Assembly: GCA_014377915.1 (NCBI GenBank)
Contig: JACMOT010000153.1
Location: 1-6,360, forward strand
Length of the DNA: 6,360 bases
Reading direction: 5' to 3'
Origin: Tardiphaga sp.
GTDB lineage: Bacteria > Pseudomonadota > Alphaproteobacteria > Rhizobiales > Xanthobacteraceae
How positions within the stretch are numbered: position 1 is the first letter of the stretch; each line of letters starts with the position of its first letter. The position numbers and the translations under genes are program-made. The notes beneath the pieces are model-generated. The model worked only from the letters and a program-made list of their open reading frames with translations, did not search any database and was not told the origin of the DNA. Positions 1 to 6,360 of the stretch are shown here, piece by piece.

Positions 1-89
1 GCCGACTGGTCCAGGTGATGCCGTCGGAAAAATCCGTCGAACAGCTGATCGAGAAAGCACGCCAGCTGCCGCTCAGGATCACGTATTGA
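1..89 (+). CDS. 3' end of an unidentified gene (partial)
   Basis: The frame beginning at position 3 is open from the left edge and stops at TGA 87-89, giving about 28 C-terminal residues that end in LPLRITY. The visible codons mostly end in G or C, like the certain genes downstream, whereas the other two forward frames stop at 16-18 or run on into the intergenic repeat. The tail looks like a soluble amphipathic helix (SEKSVEQLIEKARQL) and has no recognisable motif. I cannot name the protein. It is followed by 169 bp of non-coding sequence, so it is probably not tightly coupled to folP. Confidence 0.55.
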   Translation, partial: RLVQVMPSEKSVEQLIEKARQLPLRITY

Positions 90-97
90 TCAAGCTG

Positions 98-213
98 TCG
101 TTCCGGGGCGCGAGCGGCTTGCCGCGAGCGAACCCGTAATCTCGGCGAGTCGAGAACATCTCGGGATTCCAGATTAGCGCTTCCTCCGACTGAAACGCGC
201 CCCGGAATGACGA
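98..213. repeat. Interrupted inverted repeat, Bradyrhizobium-type intergenic element
   Basis: The outer arms are TCGTTCCGGGGCGCG (98-112) and CGCGCCCCGGAATGACGA (196-213). They are reverse complements apart from three extra bases in the right arm. Inside the left half is a small hairpin, GCGGC-TT-GCCGC (114-125). The body contains fragments such as GCGAGCGAACCCG and CTCGGGATTCC. From memory this wording is typical of abundant intergenic palindromic repeats in Bradyrhizobium and Rhodopseudomonas genomes; I could not check copy number. The element has no coding content in either strand that I would defend. It fills most of the gap before folP and could form a cruciform or an RNA stem in read-through transcripts. 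Confidence 0.7.
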
Positions 214-238
214 AGCGACAATCTTGACTCTCCGCATA

Positions 239-257
239 CCGTCGCGCAAAGCGACGG
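239..257 (+). promoter_or_regulatory. Perfect hairpin abutting the folP start codon
   Basis: CCGTCGC (239-245) and GCGACGG (251-257) form a perfect, GC-rich 7-bp stem with the 5-nt loop GCAAA. The stem ends one base before the ATG at 259-261 and covers the positions where a Shine-Dalgarno sequence would lie. No purine-rich Shine-Dalgarno is visible there. If transcribed, the stem could limit ribosome access. It may also be only the edge of the repeat-rich gap. The structure is seen in the sequence; the regulatory role is inference. Confidence 0.4.
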
Positions 258-258
258 C

Positions 259-1101
259 ATGAGCCTTGGCCCCGCACATCCCGTGTCAACCCACCCGGTG
301 CTGGCGGCGCTGCTGTCGCGTCCGTGCGCCGCGGTAATGGGAATCCTCAACGTCACGCCGGATTCTTTTTCCGACGGTGGCCAGTTCATTTCGCCGGACG
401 CGGCGCAGGCGCAGGCGCTTCGGATGGTCGCCGACGGCGCCGACATCATCGATATCGGCGCGGAATCGACCCGCCCCTACGGCGCGCAGCCGATCACCGC
501 CGAACAGGAATGGCAGCGCCTGAGCCCTGTTCTCGCCGGTATCGTGGCGCTCGGCACCGCGGTCTCGATCGACAGCATGAAGGCGGCCGTGGTGGCACGG
601 GCGCTTGGTGCCGGCGTCAGCATCGCCAACGATGTATGGGGCCTTCAGCGCGATCCCGAGATGGCGCGCGTCATCGCCGATTACGATGCGCCGGTCATCG
701 TGATGCACAATCGCGAGACGATCGATGCCACCATCGATATCGTCGAGGACATCAAGAGCTTTTTTGACCGCTCGCTTGCCATCGCGGCCAGAGCGGGCGT
801 CGCCGCGCGCAACCTGGTGCTCGATCCCGGCATCGGCTTCGGCAAGACGCCAGAGCAAAGCATGGCGGCGCTGGCGCGGCTGACCGAGTTGCACGGCTTT
901 GGCCTGCCGATACTGGTCGGCGCATCCCGCAAGAAATTCATTTCGACGGTCGTGGCTTCCGAACCGCCGCGGCGCCTTGGCGGCTCGATCGCCGCGCATT
1001 TGCTGGCGGCGCAACGTGGCGCCGGCATCATCCGCGCGCATGATGTGCTAGAGACGGTGCAGGCGCTGCGCGTGATGGCGGCCATCGAGGACAACAAATG
1101 A
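259..1101 (+). CDS. folP: Dihydropteroate synthase
   Basis: FolP condenses 6-hydroxymethyl-7,8-dihydropterin pyrophosphate with p-aminobenzoate to give dihydropteroate, in the cytoplasm; it is the sulfonamide target. The 280-residue product is of usual length and carries the family blocks in order: MGILNVTPDSFSDGG (27-41, pyrophosphate/Mg loop), DIGAESTRP (65-73), VSIDS (102-106), ANDVWG (123-128), VMHNRE (148-153), LDPGIGFGKT (188-197), VGASRKKF (220-227, the Ser-Arg-Lys substrate loop) and RAHDV (259-263). All key positions look intact, so it should be an active TIM-barrel enzyme. ATG 259 is chosen because it gives a short N-terminal lead of about 25 residues before the barrel, but no Shine-Dalgarno is visible; GTG at 283 or 298 is possible. 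The stop overlaps the folB start (ATGA), showing a shared transcript. Confidence 0.96.
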   Translation: MSLGPAHPVSTHPVLAALLSRPCAAVMGILNVTPDSFSDGGQFISPDAAQAQALRMVADGADIIDIGAESTRPYGAQPITAEQEWQRLSPVLAGIVALGTAVSIDSMKAAVVARALGAGVSIANDVWGLQRDPEMARVIADYDAPVIVMHNRETIDATIDIVEDIKSFFDRSLAIAARAGVAARNLVLDPGIGFGKTPEQSMAALARLTELHGFGLPILVGASRKKFISTVVASEPPRRLGGSIAAHLLAAQRGAGIIRAHDVLETVQALRVMAAIEDNK

Positions 1102-1463
1102 GCGACACGATCTTCATCACTGGCGTTTCGATCCACGCCCACCACGGCGCGCTCGATCACGAAGGCCATGTTGGCCAGCGTTTCATCATCGATCTCGAAT
1201 TGACCGCGGACATCTCCGAAGCCTCGCGCAGTGATCGGCTGTCCGATACGGTTTCCTATGCCAATGTGGTGGCCACCGCGACCGCCGCCTTCAAGGACGC
1301 CAATTACAAGCTGGTGGAGCGCGCGGCCGGCGCCGTCGCCGAAGCGGTGCTCGCCGCGTTCCCGAAGATCAGCATCATCAAGGTCACCGTCCACAAGCCG
1401 CACGCGCCGATCGCCGCCATCTTCGACGATGTCGGCGTGATCCTGACGCGAGCCCGGGCCTAG
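1098..1463 (+). CDS. folB: Dihydroneopterin aldolase
   Basis: FolB cleaves 7,8-dihydroneopterin to 6-hydroxymethyl-7,8-dihydropterin and glycolaldehyde, the substrate step before FolK. The product is 121 residues, the normal single-domain length. Visible hallmarks are HHGALDHE (15-22), with Glu22, then VGQRFIIDLEL (25-35), LVERAA (72-77), with Glu74 at the usual pterin-anchoring position, and VTVHKPHAPI (96-105), with Lys100 as the expected catalytic lysine. The family works as an octamer of T-fold subunits. The start is secure: ATG 1098 overlaps the folP stop as ATGA, and GAGG at 1087-1090 lies 7 nt upstream inside folP, so translation is probably coupled. A dihydroneopterin triphosphate epimerase (FolX-like) is the main alternative, but the position between folP and folK favours FolB. 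Confidence 0.94.
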   Translation: MSDTIFITGVSIHAHHGALDHEGHVGQRFIIDLELTADISEASRSDRLSDTVSYANVVATATAAFKDANYKLVERAAGAVAEAVLAAFPKISIIKVTVHKPHAPIAAIFDDVGVILTRARA

Positions 1464-1466
1464 AAC

Positions 1467-1958
1467 ATGGCCAGCATCATCCTCTCGCTGGGCGGCAATG
1501 TCGGCGACGTCCGCGAAACCTTTCGCAAGGCGATCTCGAATATTTGCGGCATGACCCAGGCCGCGCTGATCGCGCGCTCGTCGGATTACGTGACGCCCCC
1601 GGTCGGCGGTGTGCCGCAGGACGATTACATCAACGCCGTGGTCGAGATCGAGACCGAGCTTGATCCACATGCGCTGCTGTTCACGCTGCACCGGATCGAA
1701 CAGAAATTCGGCCGCAGCCGCGCCAACGAAATCCTGTGGGGGCCGCGACCGCTCGATATCGATATCATCGCCTATGATGACGTCGAGATTGCCAAGCCGG
1801 AACTGATGCTGCCCCACCCCCGCGCCACCGAGCGCGCCTTCGTCATGATGCCGCTGGCCGAAATCGCGCCGGAACGGCTGATTGCGGGCAAGTCGGCCCG
1901 CGACTGGCTGCAGCGGCTATCGACCGAAGGAATCACCCGGCTGCCGGATCTGGCCTAA
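1467..1958 (+). CDS. folK: 2-amino-4-hydroxy-6-hydroxymethyldihydropteridine pyrophosphokinase (HPPK)
   Basis: FolK transfers pyrophosphate from ATP to 6-hydroxymethyl-7,8-dihydropterin, making the substrate of FolP. The product is 163 residues, the usual length for a stand-alone HPPK. Motifs are the N-terminal LSLGGNVGD (6-14), YVTPPVGG (41-48), NAVVEI (56-61), FGRSRANEILWGPRPLDIDI (81-100, the HPPK signature, with Asp97 and Asp99 as the Mg-binding pair) and LPHPRATERAFVMMPL (115-130). The start is three bases after the folB stop. There is no good Shine-Dalgarno, so it probably relies on ribosomes arriving from folB. It is the last gene of the folate cluster; a hairpin follows 17 bp after its stop. 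The GTP cyclohydrolase gene for the first pathway step is not in the window. Confidence 0.95.
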   Translation: MASIILSLGGNVGDVRETFRKAISNICGMTQAALIARSSDYVTPPVGGVPQDDYINAVVEIETELDPHALLFTLHRIEQKFGRSRANEILWGPRPLDIDIIAYDDVEIAKPELMLPHPRATERAFVMMPLAEIAPERLIAGKSARDWLQRLSTEGITRLPDLA

Positions 1959-1975
1959 TTCGCTAATCTCGCTTG

Positions 1976-2000
1976 GTCGTCCCGCCTTCGCCGGGACGAC
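1976..2000. repeat. Perfect 9-bp hairpin after folK
   Basis: GTCGTCCCG (1976-1984) and CGGGACGAC (1992-2000) are exact reverse complements around the 7-nt loop CCTTCGC. The stem is very GC-rich and lies 17 bp after the folK stop. No T-run follows on either side, so it does not match a standard intrinsic terminator. It could stabilise the fol mRNA 3' end or be a small dispersed palindrome; similar GTCGTCCCG...CGGGACGAC units are, from memory, common between genes in Bradyrhizobium. The remainder of the 1959-2135 gap shows no promoter or RNA gene I can support. Confidence 0.6.
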
Positions 2001-2135
2001 GGTGGACAGCCGTACTGCGACGCGAGCCGGTGTCCGGGGCACGAACCGCGGCCATGCCGAACCCCATTGGCTTCCCCCCCGCTACGTGGCATTTTCCGGG
2101 TAACCACGAAGCAAGGCCCGGGAGTGACGTTTTTA

Positions 2136-4001
2136 ATGCCGACTGCGATCGACGACCTGCGGCTTGCCGCGGATTTCGCGCCCGCCAGCCACGACGACTG
2201 GCGCAAGCTGGTCGATGGCGTGCTGAAGGGCGCGCCGTTCGAGAAACTGGTCAGCAAGACCTATGACGGCATCAAGCTGCAGCCGATCTACCCGCGTGCA
2301 CATCACGCCGCGCCGATCGCCGGCCGCGCTGCCGGCGCGCCCTGGCAGATCATGCAGCGCATCGATCATCCCGATGCCGCCAAGGCGAACGCGCAGGCGC
2401 TGCACGATCTGGAAAACGGCGCCACTGGACTGACGCTGGTATTCCAGGGCGCCAACGGCGCGCGCGGCTTCGGACTCGAAGCCACCCCCGAATCAATTGC
2501 GAAACTGCTCGACGGCGTCTTCATCGACGCCGGCATCGCGCTGGAGCTGCAGGCCGGCCCGCAATCGCGGATGGCCGCGCTGCATCTCGCCGATTACATC
2601 GCCAGGAAAGAGATCGATCCGGCCAAATGCGACATCCGTTTCGGCTACGATCCGATCGGCGCCACCGCCGTGTGGGGCCAAAGCGCCTATAATTGGTGGG
2701 AGATGGCCCCTCCCGTCACCGAGGCAATCAAGAAGCTCGCGGCTGCCGGCTTCAAGGGACCGTTCGCGGTCGCCGACGGCCGCATCATCCACGACGCCGG
2801 TGGCTCCGAGGTCCAGGAGCTGTCCTGGGTGCTGGCGGTGGCGGTGTCCTATCTGCGCGCGCTGGAGGACGCCAATATCCCGGTCGAGACCGCCCGCAGC
2901 ATGATCTATGCGCGGCTCTCCGCCGATGCCGACCAGTTTCTGACGCTGGCGAAATTCCGCGCGCTGCGGCTGCTATGGGCGCGGATCGAGGAGAGCTGCG
3001 GGGTGAAGCCGAAGCCGCTGTTCATCGCCGCCGATACCGCGTGGCGAATGCTGACCCAGCGCGATCCTTACGTGAACCTGCTGCGCGCCACGGTCGCGAC
3101 CTTCTCGGCCGGCCTCGGCGGCGCCAATGCGATCTGCGTGCTGCCGCATACGCTGGCGCTCGGCCTGCCCGACGCCTTTGCGCGCCGTGCCGCGCGGAAT
3201 ACCCAGCTGGTGCTGCTGGAAGAAGCCAACCTCGCCAAAGTGTCCGACCCCGCCGCCGGCGCCGGTGGCATCGAGGCGCTGACGCTGGAATTGTGCGAGG
3301 CTGCGTGGGCCCAGTTCCAGGACATCGAAAAGAACGGCGGCGCCTTCCCAGCGCTCGGCAACAATCTGATCCAGCCGCGCATCGCCGCCACGCGAAAAGC
3401 CCGCCAGGCCAGCATCGCGAAGCGCCGCGAGGTGCTGACCGGAGCCTCCGAATTCCCCAATCTGCACGAGCCCCGCGCCAGCGTGCTGAAGGTCAAGCCG
3501 GTGCCGGCCAGGCCTTATGGCAAGGACAAGATCAAGTTCAACGCGCTGGAGCCGATCCGGCTGGCGGTGCCGTTCGAGGCGTTGCGCGACAAGTCCGACC
3601 ACATCCTGGCGCGCAAGGGCGCGCGGCCAAAGATGTTCCTCGCCAATCTCGGCACCGCCGCCGACTTCACCGCGCGGGCAAGCTTTGCCAAGAGCTTCTT
3701 CGAAACCGGCGGCATCGAGGCCGTCGACACCGAGGGTTTTTCCGAGCCCACCGCGCTTGCGGAGGCCTTCAAGGCCTCCGGTGCGGCGTTCGTCTGCCTG
3801 TGCTCGTCCGACAAGCTTTATCCGGTCCATGCCGAAGCAGCGGCAAGAGCCCTGCAGGGCGCCGGCGCCAAACATATCTATCTGGCCGGCAAGCCCGGCG
3901 AGATGGAAGCCGGCTTGCGCGCATCCGGCGTGCGGGATTTCATCTTTGCCGGCACTGATGCGCTGGCGATGCTGGTGGCAGCCTACGGCATGATGGAGTG
4001 A
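2136..4001 (+). CDS. mutA: Methylmalonyl-CoA mutase, small (beta) subunit
   Basis: This is the non-catalytic partner of the heterodimeric adenosylcobalamin-dependent mutase that interconverts (R)-methylmalonyl-CoA and succinyl-CoA. The 621-residue product has the family's N-terminal segment WRKLVDGVLKGAPFEKLVS (22-40), a TIM-barrel-like body (about 50-430) with FRALRLLWARI (274-284) and ARNTQLVLLEE (353-363), both echoed in the large subunit downstream, and a C-terminal cobalamin-fold domain (about 497-619). That domain reads FLANLGTAADFTARASF where a cobalamin binder would have DxHxxG. The absence is normal for small subunits and separates it from the large one. ATG 2136 is preferred because the family-like sequence begins right after it; GGAG at 2121-2124 lies 11 nt upstream. 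In-frame GTG 2124 and TTG 2067 are alternatives. It is unlikely to be cotranscribed only with folK, given the 177-bp gap. Confidence 0.93.
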   Translation: MPTAIDDLRLAADFAPASHDDWRKLVDGVLKGAPFEKLVSKTYDGIKLQPIYPRAHHAAPIAGRAAGAPWQIMQRIDHPDAAKANAQALHDLENGATGLTLVFQGANGARGFGLEATPESIAKLLDGVFIDAGIALELQAGPQSRMAALHLADYIARKEIDPAKCDIRFGYDPIGATAVWGQSAYNWWEMAPPVTEAIKKLAAAGFKGPFAVADGRIIHDAGGSEVQELSWVLAVAVSYLRALEDANIPVETARSMIYARLSADADQFLTLAKFRALRLLWARIEESCGVKPKPLFIAADTAWRMLTQRDPYVNLLRATVATFSAGLGGANAICVLPHTLALGLPDAFARRAARNTQLVLLEEANLAKVSDPAAGAGGIEALTLELCEAAWAQFQDIEKNGGAFPALGNNLIQPRIAATRKARQASIAKRREVLTGASEFPNLHEPRASVLKVKPVPARPYGKDKIKFNALEPIRLAVPFEALRDKSDHILARKGARPKMFLANLGTAADFTARASFAKSFFETGGIEAVDTEGFSEPTALAEAFKASGAAFVCLCSSDKLYPVHAEAAARALQGAGAKHIYLAGKPGEMEAGLRASGVRDFIFAGTDALAMLVAAYGMME

Positions 4002-4010
4002 GCATTGGCC

Positions 4011-4469
4011 ATGGCGGGCAAACCGATGTTGACCGGCGGCTGCCAGTGTGGCGCCATCCGTTTTGCGTTGTCGGCGGCGCCGACGCGCGTCAGCATCTGC
4101 CATTGCCGGATGTGCCAGAAGGCCTCTGGCGCGCCGTTCGCGTCGCTGGCCGACATTCCGCACGAACATTTTTCATGGACTCGCGGCGCGCCTTCGGCGT
4201 TCCGGTCCTCGTCGATCGCGGAGCGCGATTTCTGCGCGGCCTGTGGCACGCCATTGAGCTATCGCCGCGTCGGCGGCACCGGGATCGAAATCATGACCGG
4301 CGCCTTCGATCGGCCCGACCGGGTGGTGCCGACGTCGCAATTCGGCACCGAGTCTCGTCTTGGCTGGGTCGGCCATGTCGCAAATCTGCCGAGCAAGACC
4401 ACGCTGCAGAATTACGGTCCCGAACGACTGGCCGAAGTGTTCAGCTATCAGAACCCGGATCATGATTGA
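4011..4469 (+). CDS. GFA / CENP-V domain zinc-binding protein
   Basis: A 152-residue protein whose seven cysteines fall in the arrangement of the GFA family: GGCQCGAIRF (9-18, CxC), CHCRMC (30-35, CxCxxC) and CAAC (75-78, CxxC followed by GT). In that family these bind zinc in a small all-beta fold. The name comes from a proposed glutathione-formaldehyde adduct enzyme, but most paralogues have unknown substrates, so I assign only the family. No signal peptide or membrane segment is seen. The gene begins 9 bp after the mutA stop, with GGAG (3995-3998) inside the mutA end, so cotranscription is likely. That GGAG is 12 nt from ATG 4011 but 6 nt from an in-frame TTG at 4005, which would add two residues; ATG is preferred with modest confidence. 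The gene lies between the two mutase subunit genes. Confidence 0.88.
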   Translation: MAGKPMLTGGCQCGAIRFALSAAPTRVSICHCRMCQKASGAPFASLADIPHEHFSWTRGAPSAFRSSSIAERDFCAACGTPLSYRRVGGTGIEIMTGAFDRPDRVVPTSQFGTESRLGWVGHVANLPSKTTLQNYGPERLAEVFSYQNPDHD

Positions 4470-4485
4470 GATGACAGACACTCTG

Positions 4486-4605
4486 TTCCCCGGACGCGAT
4501 GCAACACGCAGTGTTGCTTCGCAGATCCGGGGCCCCGGTTACTTTAACAGAGACCGGGATCCCGGATCTGCGCAGCAGCGTTTCACGCCGCGGCGCGTCC
4601 GGGAA
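4486..4605. repeat. 120-bp complex palindrome before scpA
   Basis: Nested inverted repeats fill most of the gap. The outer arms TTCCCCGGACGCG (4486-4498) and CGCGTCCGGGAA (4594-4605) match with one bulged C. The inner arms GCAGATCCGGG (4521-4531) and CCCGGATCTGC (4561-4571) are a perfect 11-bp match, and CCCGGT (4534-4539) pairs with ACCGGG (4553-4558). A side hairpin GCAACAC-GCA-GTGTTGC (4501-4517) is perfect, and CGCCGCGGCG (4586-4595) is a perfect palindrome. The central loop (about 4540-4552) is AT-rich. From memory, very similar GTCCCCGGACGCG...CGCGTCCGGGA units occur widely between genes in Bradyrhizobium. No T-run follows, so a classical terminator is not supported. It separates the GFA gene from scpA and ends 34 bp before the scpA start. 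Confidence 0.8.
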
Positions 4606-4639
4606 ACGATCTCAAATGGCTACTCCAGGGCTTAATGAC

Positions 4640-6360
<1,721 letters not shown>

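Noticed and set aside
223..251. CTTGAC (223-228) as a -35 box for folP
   Set aside because: It resembles an alphaproteobacterial -35, but at 17-18 nt spacing the -10 position reads GCAAAG or CAAAGC, which is not a credible -10 element.
79..279. Minus-strand open frame (66 aa) across the repeat before folP
   Set aside because: It is made almost entirely of the inverted repeat and has no family resemblance or coding signature.
497..619. Possible loss-of-function in MutA because the cobalamin DxHxxG motif is missing (residue numbers of the mutA product)
   Set aside because: Small subunits of the heterodimeric mutase normally lack this motif, so its absence is a family trait and not damage.
681..1817. 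Minus-strand open frame (378 aa) opposite folP-folB-folK
   Set aside because: It spans three intact, motif-verified genes on the opposite strand and has low-complexity, Asp/Arg-rich composition. It is a shadow frame.
2074..2080. Run of seven C before mutA as a phase-variable tract
   Set aside because: It lies upstream of the favoured mutA start, is short for slippage control, and no alternative frame downstream would be switched by it.
2693..3958. Plus-strand open frame (421 aa) inside mutA in another frame
   Set aside because: The translation is rich in Arg, Gly and Ala with no domain, while the mutA frame through the same bases matches its family throughout.
2973..4169. Long minus-strand open frame (398 aa) opposite mutA and the GFA gene
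   Set aside because: It is antisense to two clear gene families, has Arg/Gly/Ala-rich composition with no motif, and is the expected by-product of high-GC3 coding on the other strand.
3998..4465. GTGA overlap start (GTG 3998) for a different gene after mutA
   Set aside because: That frame gives Arg-rich, motif-free protein, whereas the frame from 4005/4011 gives a clear seven-cysteine GFA domain.

Overview
The window is GC-rich, high-GC3 DNA from a bacterial chromosome. Protein sequences and the style of the intergenic repeats point to an alphaproteobacterium of the Bradyrhizobium / Rhodopseudomonas / Nitrobacter group. This placement is from recognition, not from a search. Every convincing gene is on the + strand and every frame is intact, with no frameshift, insertion sequence, phage gene, tRNA, rRNA or CRISPR array.

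Layout: (1) positions 1-89 hold the 3' end of an unidentified gene. (2) 90-258 is an intergenic gap with a long interrupted inverted repeat (98-213) and a short perfect hairpin (239-257) that ends one base before the next start codon. (3) 259-1958 is a compact folate operon, folP-folB-folK, joined by a 4-bp ATGA overlap and a 3-bp gap. (4) 1959-2135 is a gap with a 9-bp perfect hairpin (1976-2000). (5) 2136-4001 encodes the small, non-cobalamin-binding subunit of methylmalonyl-CoA mutase (mutA). (6) A small seven-cysteine GFA-family zinc protein follows after 9 bp. (7) 4470-4639 is a gap almost filled by a 120-bp complex palindrome. (8) From 4640 the large catalytic subunit (scpA/mutB) runs off the right edge with 573 codons visible; its cobalamin-binding domain lies outside.

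FolB, FolK and FolP carry out three successive steps from dihydroneopterin to dihydropteroate, in reverse gene order to the pathway. The two mutase subunits form the heterodimer that interconverts (R)-methylmalonyl-CoA and succinyl-CoA in propionyl-CoA metabolism. The GFA gene between them has no evident role in that reaction.

The region looks like ordinary core metabolism and I found no sign of an undescribed system. The points worth a second look are the different inverted repeats in all three ~170-bp gaps, the hairpin against the folP start, the GFA gene between the mutase genes, and one substitution at a CoA-contact position of the large subunit.
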